Origin: Cynocephalus volans
Taxonomy: Eukaryota; Chordata; Mammalia; Dermoptera; Cynocephalidae
Reading direction: 5' to 3'
DNA length: 64,000 bases
Assembly: GCF_027409185.1 (NCBI RefSeq)
Contig: NC_084466.1
Location: forward strand, 69,174,501-69,238,500
The position numbers were made by a program, and so were the translations under genes. The notes beneath the pieces are model-generated. The model did not search any database. It saw only the letters and a list, made by a program, of their open reading frames with translations, and was not told the DNA's origin. Position 1 is the stretch's first letter; every line of letters starts with the position of its first letter. Below are positions 11,801 through 23,800 of the stretch, one piece after another.

Positions 11801-14800
11801 TTACCAAGCAGTAAATCACGTGATTGGGTACAGAAGCCTCTGTATATGTAGTAGATGGGCTTCAGTTCCCAGTATAAGTGACGGTCAGCCTACCTTGCTG
11901 TTAAGGTGTAGGGAAGCTACAATATGACAGACAGTCAGGCCTTTCTGTAAAATTCCCTGACCTCCACCAGCTCTGCCTCATCAGCTCCAGTTTTGGAGCC
12001 ACAGTACCAACACTTGCTCTGGAGTATCTTTCCAGTGCTAAACACTGATGGCATGAGAGCTCTGTGCTTTTGCCAGAGGGTCTCATCCAAGAACCATGTG
12101 ACTTTTCCAAAGCTGGAGGTTTTTTCTGGGAGCTGGCAGGTGGACAGATTGTTAATAGATGAGCCATACAGTATTAGGGTACACATTTAAATCTGGCTTT
12201 TAAACACATTTGCTCATGGGACACCCCCTCCCCACACTTCCTTTCTTTCTGCTACACTCCACTTATAGGGTGTTTTAGTGATGAAGGAGGGAGGAGGATC
12301 TCATGAAATAACATAAAATGCTCAAAATAATATCATTACTTCTATTAATCCTCATAGCAGACATTAGAGATGTAGATAAGAGACCTCTATAGATGAACTA
12401 ATTCTCTCATCTCCACCTCAGTCATTCATCCAAGTCAACAAGTGACAAAATAAATCAGATTGACTTCAGCTTTTTTTTCTTTTTTTTTTTTTTTTCAGGC
12501 CTCTTAGTGAAGAGGTAAAGTATGCAATGAAAATAACCAAAATCCAAGTAGAAAAGTAAAGGAAGGCAAAGAGATTGGCTGGTTCACAAATTAAATGATC
12601 ATTTTTTGAATAACTTCCAATTCTTTTGTTGTTTTGACTAAGATCTGAAGCTTCAAATATTATGTGACCTGTAATAGTAATAGCAAGAGCCACAACAATA
12701 ATAATAAGGAAGGAAAAAGAAGAAAATACTTTACATCTGCAATCTCTGAGAGGTTTCAAAGTACTTCTGTGTAAGTTACTGCATTCACTATCAAAGCAAT
12801 AATGTGCAGTAAAACAAAATGCCTAATTCTCAGTTTTCATAGTGTAGCAATTAAGACTCACTGAGGCTCAGGGAGGGTCAGAAAGGTTAAGTGACCTACT
12901 CAAGGTCACAACTTTTACCTGGTAAAACTGAGATTAGAACTTGGCTATTGTAACTTTTCAGCTAGTCCTCTGTATGATGATACAGCAGAATGGAGATTTT
13001 TCTCAAAGGCCCCATGGCAGGCAGGTGGTAGGAAATAGAAATGTTTTCCTTCCCCACTTCACTTGCTAGTCTTTAACTCTGAATACTTTAGCCTCACCTG
13101 TCATCGTCTTATTTGACCATGTTTTGATCATATTTTTTATGTTTTCACAAAAATAATTTAAGTACTCTTTATTTTAGGATTTTATTCATGTTAGAGAGAT
13201 TTCCAAAATGTCACACTGTATGGTGGAATGTCTTTCCACCAAATGTAATCTCTTAGGTTTATTCCTATGCAGGTAAAAAATCAGAAAAGCTATTAAGTTT
13301 ATCTCAGTTTCTTCATATCATACTTAATGCCAATCACCCTGGTTTTGAGGTTGTAATGTAATTTTATTTCAATCCTCTTCTAAATCACTTTTGTTGAATT
13401 CATATTTTGTTAGGGAATACTATTATTTACTTTCAGTTAGAAAGACAGTTGCGTATCAGATTGAGTCTGCTTTTTTCATCTGTATTATAATTAATCAAGA
13501 TAAATTTGAGGTGACTTTTTTACAAGTTTTAATATTCTTATCTATGTCTGATAATTTGTTAGAAGAGTGTAACTTGTTTTACGTTGTTCTCCTTCACTTT
13601 TTTGAATGTTTTGTTATGAAAAATTTCAAAACATGTACCAAATTGGAGCAAACAGCGTAATGGACACTCACATACCCATCACTCACATGCACTGTTAATT
13701 CTGTCCCTATTTGCTTTCTCTTTTTCTTTTTGCTAAGAGGATTTTAAAGCAAATTCCAAACCTTATGTCATTTCATCCCTACACACATCATTATGCACCT
13801 TTAAAATATATGGATCAAAGCCGCTACTGGTAGCCCCCTGGTCTCCCCTGTGGGAATAAGGGGGGCACCACAGGCCTCAATCCCACCCCTCCTCCTTCCT
13901 CCTTCCATCCTAATTCCTTCCCCTTTCCCGTCTCCCCCTCCCTCCCAACTGCTCCACAACAACATCATAGAATGTAAAAAAATAATATTAATTTTTTAAA
14001 AAATGAAATATATAGGTCATTTTTCAATAATCACAATGCTTTTATTACACCTCAGAATGAATAATCACTCCTTGATATTGTTGAATAATTAATCCATTTT
14101 CAAATTTCAGATTGTTTTGAAAATGGCTTTTTGCAGTGGGTTTGTCTGAAATTGGATCTAGACAAGGCCCACACGTTGCATGTGATCATTATATGTTCTT
14201 AATCTTCCTTCATCTAGAGCAGTCTCCCCCACCCTGTACTTTTCTTTTTTAATGTCATTGCCTTATTGAAGGTACTAAATCAGTTCTAGATGGTTTTGCA
14301 TTCTAAATTGGTCTTTGTTTCTTCATAATGTCATCTGACTTGTTTCTCTACCTACCCCTCTCCCGTATTTTCTGTAAACTGAAAGTTGCTTCCAAAATCT
14401 TGATTTCATTCAGATTCAACTTTTTGGTAAGAACAGTTGGTGATTGTTCTGTGTGCTTCATGTCGCTCCCCATCAGGAGACACATGATGTCAGGTCGTCG
14501 CCCTTCCAGTTATGCTGAAGCTGATCAGTGGTTCAGGTGGTGACAGCCAGATCCCTGCAGTGCCATCCTCCCTACCAGCCTTCCTTTAATGGTTTCCTCT
14601 GTTGGTGAGCTTTGCCTCAATCAGTTCTTTCATTAGGGTTGCAAATTAGTGTTTAATCCTATCATAGCTTTCCACTTGTATTAGTTGAAATTCTTCTATA
14701 AGGTAGAACTTTCCCTCATTAACTAGGGCTATTTGAAATAGAGTTACTATGGGAAAAGCAGGATAAATTCTTCATTCTTTCTCTTTAATTGCCAATTTTC

Positions 14801-17800
14801 AAAGTAGAGATTTAGTGCCCTGGTTACCTCCAATAGGGATCGCTTCTTTTTCTTTTTGAGCACTGTTATGGACTCTTAGCTTTTTTGTTTGTTTATTTTA
14901 AAATAATATATTCAGTATATTTCAATAAATTGCCTTTTTTTTTTTTTTAATGCTCAAATCATCCCATCTTTGGCCAGTAAGAGCCCCATCATATTGGCCC
15001 CAATGTCTTTCTTTATTTTTATTTTTTTAGAGACTATTTTTTAGAATAGTTTTATATTCACAATCAAGTTAAGAGGAAGGTACAGAGATTTCTCATATAC
15101 CCCCTTCCCCTCACACATACGCAGCCTCCCCCATTACCAACATCTCCTACTGGAGTGGTGCATTTGTTACAACTGATGACCTGCACTGACACATGGTTAT
15201 CACCCAGAGTCCGTAGTATACATTAGAGTTCACTGTTGATATTGTACGTTCTGTGGGTTTGGACAGATGTGTAATGACATGTATCTACCATTACAATATA
15301 GAGATTGTTTTTCACTGCTGTAAAAAGCCTCTGTGCTCCACCTATTCATTCCCCATCCCCATCTTCCTTGTCTTTTTGATGTAAGCCCACAATCCTTTGG
15401 TAGCTTCTTTATTTTCTGGCACATTATCTTAAGCTTGTCTTGTACCTATCCTGTCCCAGGCCTGGAATCAGCCCTTCTTTTAGTGAGGAATAGTATTCAA
15501 AGATAACTAGGGAATATACATATATGTGTTTATATTTTTTAAAAGAAAATAAATCGTCAGTTTGTGCAATATTTCTAATTCAATTTTAACATTATAGGAT
15601 TTTTACTTCTTCATTTTTCTACTTGATTCTTTTATCTTAGGCTGAAAATCTTGGTTCCCAAAACATCAACATAATTCCTTATTTATTTGCTTTATCCTAT
15701 TGTATATTTAAATGACTTCAAAATAATAAGAGCAAATTATAATAACAATAAGCCTACCAAATGAGAATTTAGATTTCTTTGCAGCTCTCTATCCTTAGAA
15801 TATATTCTGCCAAGGATGTACATTCAAAATGTTGTGTTTTAACATTAAGTTGAAATAATTCTTTTAACTATGTGGTTATATCACCTATTTGATAGTTAGG
15901 TTCATTCATTTTACTTTGTTTTCAATTTAGGGGATTTTTTTTCTTTTTATCTTACATATTTTTTAATTGTAAAATAGTTACAAGTTTCCAAAATGGAAAC
16001 CATAAGAAGAGAGAAGAGAGAGAAGTCTCATGCTCATCATGGTCCCCTCACCTTTTTCCTCCTTCCTCCAGGGGCAGTCATTTCTGTTAGCTCTGTCCTT
16101 CCAGTGCTTTCTTTTCTAAATGTGAGCGCATATATGCACGCGCATACACACATATTTGTATTTCTCTCCCTTTCTTACATAAAGGTATTATAAACTTTCA
16201 TATGCCTCAGCTTTCACTCCCCCACCCCCACTTAATAGTATGTCCTGGAAATTACTTCATGTCAGTGTATGGAGACCTTGTTCATTTTTTTTCAGCTGCA
16301 TACTATTCTGTTATATGGATGTAGCATAGTTAATTCAGTAAGTCCCCTATAGATGGACTTTTGGGTTATTTTCAAACTTTAGTTATTAAAATAATACGGT
16401 GTGCATAGCCTTGAGCATGTGTCCTTTCATGTTTTTACCAGTGTATCTCTGGGACAGATCTCTAGAAATGGGATTACCAGGTGTTGTCAACCAGAGAAGC
16501 TCATTAGAGATTCTGTGCCTGGGGTTTTTACTGGGGGCTGGTCACGTAGGCAGCCTTTACTGGCACATACCAAAATTCCAGACTCCCAGAAGGAAACTAG
16601 GTATTCAGCATAAGCCATATTGTTTGTACAGTTAAGGCACAGTGCGCTGCTCTTATCAGTTAATGCAGGGAACCCTCCGAAAATCTAAGTTCCCAGACTC
16701 GGTGCCAGCTTTGTAAACAGCCTTTCAAAAGACAGCAGTCAGGCCTCCTGTGTTAACATTTTTTGCACAGCACCGTTTTCTTTTCTTCTTGATCTGTCCG
16801 TTCATAATTCCATTTAAATTTTGCCCATTTCTCTTCTAGGTTTGTGATCTTTTTCTTCTTGATTACACTTTTATTATTAGGGATTTGAACCCTTAGTAAC
16901 ATAAGTTGCAAATATTTTTTCCAATTCGTCTTTCAGATTTGCTTATTTGTTGTTTGTGTTTTTGAGTCGTAGCTTTTTCCAATCCAAGGTTACAAAGAAA
17001 CTCTCCTATCTAGAACTTAAAAGTTTTCATTTTCTACATTTAGATCCCTAATTCATTTAGAATTGATCCTGGTATACAGTGTGAAATAAAGATACTACTT
17101 TTTTTTTCCAAACGGCTATCCAGTTTATGCCAACATTGTTGTTTTTTTTTTTAATCCATCTTTTCCTTATTCATTTGAAGAGGTACCTTTATCAGACATG
17201 TACTAAATTTCTATATGCTTTTGGATTTATTTCTAGACTTTCTATTCTGTTCCATTAGTCTATTTAGGTACCAATACCATACTTCTAATTAAAGATACTT
17301 TATAACATGCTTTAATATCTGGTAGAGCCAAACTCCGCCCATCATATGCCATATTATTATTTCTTCTTATTTATTTTCCCATATGGCCTTTAGAATAAAA
17401 ATATCTAGCTCTAGAAAATAACACGTGTTGATATCTTTATTGGGTTCATATTATATTTATAAATTAATGTAGTGAGAAGTGATATCTTTATCATGCCGAG
17501 TCATACTGTTCAGTAAGACTGTATGTCCTTTATTTTGTTCAGTCCACTTTTGTGCCTTTCAGCACTGTCTTCAGGTTTTTCTCATGGGATTTGCACAATT
17601 CTTTTTGCATTTATACCTTTTTCTTTTCATTGTAAATTCCCCCATTTAATTTTGAGAAACAATCCTTAATGCTTACATGATAGATTTGATGTTGAAACCC
17701 GGCATGTGTTCATCGGTGACCAGTCAGGCCAAGTAACAATCCTCAAGCTGGAGCAAGAAAACTGTACCCTGGTCACAACATTCAGAGGACACACAGGTAA

Positions 17801-20800
17801 GATTAAAAGCAAAATCATCCCGTGCTGACATCACAATGATGTATCACCTGCTGCATTTTCTGATGTTCAGATGATGTGTTTTGAAAGCGGCAAAGTTACA
17901 CATGATGTGCTTAATTGATTCTGAAGTGGTTCAGTCACATATAATGTCAAAAATGTTCCACATAATCCAAACAAAAGAGGAACCAGTCTATTTTGACAAT
18001 GTCAGTGATTAGGTTCTTTGTTATTGCACTAAAGGAAGCCAGTGTTGGCACATGTTAGTAAGACATTGTTTGAAACCATGTGGCAACTGTTCAAACTGAA
18101 GGCCAAAAGGACAGCTGCTTCTGTCTGTCCTTGCCATTCTTGGAGTGAGAAGATGGTGCGCAAAAAAGATTCCCACTTCTAAGACAAATGAAAAGAAAAA
18201 TTTACTCATCATGGGTAGCTAGGCTGTGTAAGAAGGGACGAGTTCTTCTTAAACGTTCCTTCCTTTTGGGTTCTTTTCAGTTTAAAACCTGAGGTGCCCT
18301 TTATGTTTCTGGTCTGTTCAGGGTCTTTTAAGCAAGTTAATATAAAATATTCACTCTTAGGCTTTGACAGACTTGAGTGGATGATCATGATGAATTTTTC
18401 ACTAGTATTTTTTTTTTTGTCTTTTTCGTGACTGGCACTCAGCCAGTGAGCGCACCGGCCATTCCTATATAGGATCCGAACTCGCGGCGTGAGCGTCGCC
18501 GCGCTAGTGCCACACTCTCCCGAGTGCGCCACGGGGTCGGCCTTTTCACTAGTATTTTTAACATGCAGCCTTGACTCTAGAAAATGTTGACCCTGGAAAG
18601 TGAGTCACTGCCTGTTTTCATGGTTCATAATGGGCTTTTGTGTTTTCTGCAGACTGCCAATCCATGATTTAGTGCAGAACAGGGATAATGCTGAGTTTGA
18701 ATGTCATGTAAGAACAAAAGTAGGGGAAAGAGGATTTAAAATTGGATAGTACCTAGACCATAGGGGATTTCCTGAAAGGAAAAAAATGGAATACTGGAAT
18801 AAGAAACATACAGTAAAGAGAAAATTGAATCCAAGGAAGAATGTTCATGAAAGATCATCTTAATTATCTAGGCCTTTGGGAGGAAGAACACATAGAAACA
18901 TCCCCTGTAGATAGGACCCCAGTCTTTTGCAGTCAGACTTCTCTTTTTAGCCTACAACACCCTAACCAAGCCTGTGTCTGGTAGAGACCCAGAACTGTCC
19001 CACCTCAGAAATCTTAAAGTTCTCTGTTTCACTCCTGACTTCAGTCTCCTCATCTTTCAGTCCCCTAAGCCCTCACTTCTCTTCACTTGCTCTTCCCCTG
19101 TTGAGGATTCTGGTCCTCTCTCCCTCCGTTTTCCTAGAGATCAGCCCCTGTGTTCTCTCCCTTCCCAGCGGTGCAGCACTGCAGCTGTATGCTTGCCAGC
19201 ATTCTCAGTTCTGTGAGTGAGAATATCCTCCTTTCTTGGTAAGTCTGTCTGTGAGTCACACTAGCTGTCCACCTTTTCTCCTTGTGCACCAGCTGCTGGC
19301 TCTGCAGCAGGTCGAGCCACTGTGAGCCTTAGACCATCGTTACCACTGCAAGGTCGTGATTTCCTGTGCAGACCCACTGAGATGCCTCATAATCCCCCTA
19401 CATGTCCTCAGTGCACTCCTCATGGTTCCCCAAACAGCTTTTGCAGACCTTCATCCACTCTCCCCAAGCCCCCTTCCTCAGCTCATCCCCAGCCTCCTCC
19501 TTCAAAAGCTATCAGATAGAAGGTTTTTAAAAATTTTATTTCTTGGTGCCGGCCCGTGGCTCACTTGGGAGAGTGTGATGCTGACAACACCAAGTCAAGG
19601 GTTAAGATCCCCTTACCAGTCATCTTTTAAAAAAACAGATAAATAAAAAATAAAAAATTTTATGTCTTGTCCATTCTATATCCCTCCCACCCCAACAAAC
19701 AACCTTTTCCTCTCCTCCTCCTCATCTCAGTGCAAGATCCTGCCTTCCCTGGCCGCAGACTAATTCCAGGGCTCCAAGCCAAAACCGATTCCCTTTGTCT
19801 TCCTTTGACTAACTCTCTCTTCTCAATTTATTAACATGCTTAAGTTTCTTGCCTCTCGGTTGAAGAAACCCAAACCCTCTCAATCCCATGTCCTGTTCTA
19901 GTGATTTTCATCTTACTCTCTTAAGAGCAGTGCTTCCTTTTAAAAAAAAAATTGTGATAAAATATACATACCATAAAATTCACCATTTTAGCCATTTAAA
20001 AATGTGCTGTTTAGTTGCATCAAGTGCATTCACATTGTTGTCCAACCATCACCACCATCTAACACAGAACATTTTTTTTTTTTTTGGTGGTTGGTGCAGG
20101 GATGGAATCCTAGGCCTTGGTGCTGAGCTAACTGGCTGGCCCCGTCATGCAGCATTTTTCATCTTTCAGTGAAACTGAAGCTCTGCCTTCAGACACGAAC
20201 TCCCCACTCCCTCCTCTTCCCAGTGCCTGGCAGTGATTGTTCTACTTTCTGTCTCTGTGAATTTGACTGCTCTGGGTAACTCATATGAGTGAAATGACGC
20301 AGTAGTCATCCTTTGGTGACTGACTGACGTCACTCAACATAATATCTCCAAGATTCATCCAGGTTGTAGCAAAAACAGCAGTGCTTCTTAGAAGAATATA
20401 ATTTTCCCAGGAGCTTCAAATTCTTCACCTCTCATTTTCTTTCTGGCTCCCTGAAACCTAGTTTATCTCTATTACTCCACTTAAACTGCTCTCCCCGGGG
20501 TGACCAGTGGCCTGCATGGTTTAAACCTCATCGTTCTTAACGTTTCAGTGGCATTTTACACTGTGGCCATTCCTGCTTGCTACAGCTGCCTTCCGTTGGC
20601 TTCTGTGTCACTTTCTCTTGCAGTTTTCCTTCTGCATCTCTGCCGGCTCTTGCTTTGACTCCTTTGTGGTCTGTGGTATCCCAGGTTCTGCCCTGGATCC
20701 TCTTCTCTTTACACTCTCTGCTCTCCCTTGTTGATCTCAGCCACTACTCCCAACGACAGAAATAAAAGGCACAGTCGTCCTCCAATGACTGTCCACAAAC

Positions 20801-23800
20801 CAGTGAAAGACAAAAGCTAAGCTGTGATTATAGTGCACGGTGGCAGAAGCGGGTGGGGAGCAAGCACCGAGTGCTTCCAGGAACACAGCATGGGTGCTAA
20901 CTTGGGAGGAGGTGGGCAGTGGTCAGGGAAGGCATCCCCAGGGGAGATGTCTCTTGACTTGAGATCTTTGGGGGTAAGTAAGTGTTGAGTTCATGAAAAC
21001 GAACTGCAATGTGTAATCCAGGCAGAGAAAACCATCATGATTCAAGGCATGGAGATTTGCAAGAGTATGGCTGTCCTGGGAACTGCTAGTCACTCTTTTT
21101 CAGCTGGAACAATGGGTATGAGGGAGGAGGAAGGAGGTGAGAGTGGAAGGGGCAGCCAGAAGGGAAGGAAAAGTCACTTCAGATCACTGAGGCTCATTTG
21201 AGCATTATCCTGACTTCAGTGAGAAGCCACTAAAGAGTTTGAAGCCAAGAAGCTAATCTGATCAGATTTTAACGATTGTTCTGGCAGTAGAGTAGAGATG
21301 CTGTTGGAAGGCTGGTAGGAAACTGTTCCTTGAATATGGGACAGTGGCAACAGGAAAGTGAGGAGTAGATGGACTCAAGGTGAAATTTAGGAGGTGAGCT
21401 CAGCTGGCCTGGTGATGGACCAGATGCTTCCCAGATTTGATTTAGTCAGAGGCAGCTTACAGCCTGACCTCTTAACTCCTTAGTCATCAGGCATTCCCCA
21501 TATGGGGCTATAGGAGTCTTCTGAGTTCTGTATTTTTGCCTCTGACTGAAAAAGGATAAGTAGCTGATTCTAACCACTGTGTTGTCAGCCAGGTGTGGCT
21601 CAAGGATCTCTTCTTTTGTAGGTTTGTTCTAATAAAAGATGTTACCTTGGTATTGTATCTTATCTTTCTCAAGGAGTTTAAAGCAGTTTCATTTTTATCA
21701 CAAAATATCTTTGAGGAAGTCAGGACATGGTCCAGGAAGGTCACTAACTAAGATGAAGGCAAATGTAGCAGGTCAGATATTTAACTTGTTACTGTTATTC
21801 CTAGAGAGCAGTGTCTGCCCATCACTAATCTGTTTACAGCACAACTCATTCATTCAAAGCTAGAGTGAGGACATCTGAGATTCCATGGTGATTCATACAG
21901 AGTGTTGAGTTCTTACTATGTGATAGGCCCATTCTGGGCTGTGGCAGGTCCCAAACTCAGCTGGTCACAATTCTGAGAAATGGGTTTTTATAAAGACCAA
22001 AGACTTTAAACCCAGATTTATTAAAGAGTGGTCTTCAGTCTCATCAGTTCACGTCCAAACTCAGAAGCAGCCAAGTCTTCAGTATGTATGTGGAATCATA
22101 GCCCTTCACCCCATAACTCTTTCTCACAGTACAAAAGGTCATATAAAAATGTGGGCTAAAAATGGAATCAGCCTAATAGTCATGCCCAGAGGCCAACACA
22201 TAACATTTTCTATCCGTAGGGATTTAGGAAACTAGTTTTATGTTCTTATGCTCCCTCTGCTGGTTTTCTTTCTGGAGCTAAATATCAAGTATCATAGTGC
22301 TTTACTATTTCTGGATAAATTAGAATGTATTTCTTCTAAAATGTCATAAACTGACTTGAACAAAGGGGAAAAAAGATCCTGTTTTGACCATTGGAAATTA
22401 ATAATATCAATAAAATAAAATCTTTTTATTTCTAAGAATTTTTTTTACTAGCATGCACATATATGAAATGGAGGGGCTTAAATGTAAATCTGCCAAATCA
22501 TACTAATGAAAATTTAATATAGACATGTTCATTAGCTAAGAATTATTAAAAAGGAACAATGTAACTATAATAAAAAAAACTAAACAAACCAAGAAAGGCA
22601 CGGTTCAACATAAATATGCAAGTTCAGATAATTAAATTGAGAACTTTAATTTTTGTTTACATGGAGACTTTCACACAGATCCTATTTCTATAAAGTGCAA
22701 GTTAGTAGATGTGAATTGTCATCAAGAGTCAGTCAAGCCGTCAGCAGTTTCTCTCTATGATGGATGCTGGGATATGTAGGTAGATAAAACAAGCATAATC
22801 CTTACCCTTATTGAACTTCCAGTCCAGAATGGAATACAAGCATTAAGTCAGTCATTACAGGTAATTCATCAAAACACAATGAGCATAGCAAGTGCTGGCA
22901 GCCTTGGAAGCAGAGGACAAGAGGACCTCTCCTTGTGCAAAAAGCTAAGGGGGCTGCCCTAGGAAGTGGTGTTTAAATAGCACCTTAAGGGAAAGAGGAT
23001 TGACCCAGGTGGTGGGTACATTCCAGGCCCCAGGGACAGCAGCTGTGAAGCCTGGAGGGGAGAACATGAACAACCGCAGGAAGCAAACAGCCCATGCGAG
23101 AGCAGGGTGGAGGAATGGGTTGACTTTAATAAAGCAGCATTAGGAAGTTCAGATGTTATTCTCAGGTGGTGGGAAATCAGTGATTAAGTTTAAACAGCAC
23201 AATGACGTGATATGCATTGTAATAAGTCACTGTGGCAGCAGTGGGTGAGAGATTGAGTGGCAACAAAAATGGATGTGGAAGACCACTTAGAAGGCTACTG
23301 CTGGAGTCCCTAGAAAGGGTGATACTTGTTTGGATGAGGGGGACAGCGGTGTGTGTGGAGACGATAGGAGGGATTTGAGAGCTATTTGGAGATTAGCGGT
23401 CAGCCTCACTTGGTGATCAATTGGGGGAGGAATGACTCCTCAGGCTTCTTTCTGGAGCATTTGGGTGGATGGTGATGCCATTTCCTGAAGCCAGGACACT
23501 GGAGGTAGAGCAAGTTTGGGAGAGTGTCACAGCATTTGAGCTGAACACGTTCAGGATCCATCCTTGGAATGGTGGCAAGGAGACAGCTGGATGGACATTT
23601 ATGGATCTCAGGAAGAAGGTATAGCCTAGAGATGGAGCACATTTAGCTTTACAAAGACCCACGTCACTTGAACCTAGAGCAAAATGCAGTAACCAAAAAG
23701 TCGACTATTTTATTCAAGAGGCTTCATGGTCTAAGGACCGAACTTAGGCCTCCTTCAGCCACATGCTGTCCTATACACCTTACCCTTGAGGGTATGATGT

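Larger units (their letters stand above)
19680..20765 (+). mobile_element. L2 fragment (ORF2 region), split by an L1 insertion
   Basis: 20440-20765 resembles L2 ORF2 (ccacttaaactgctctcccc; gatcctcttctctttacact). The part before the insertion (19680-19936) is consistent with the upstream L2 text. Stops throughout. Confidence 0.6.
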
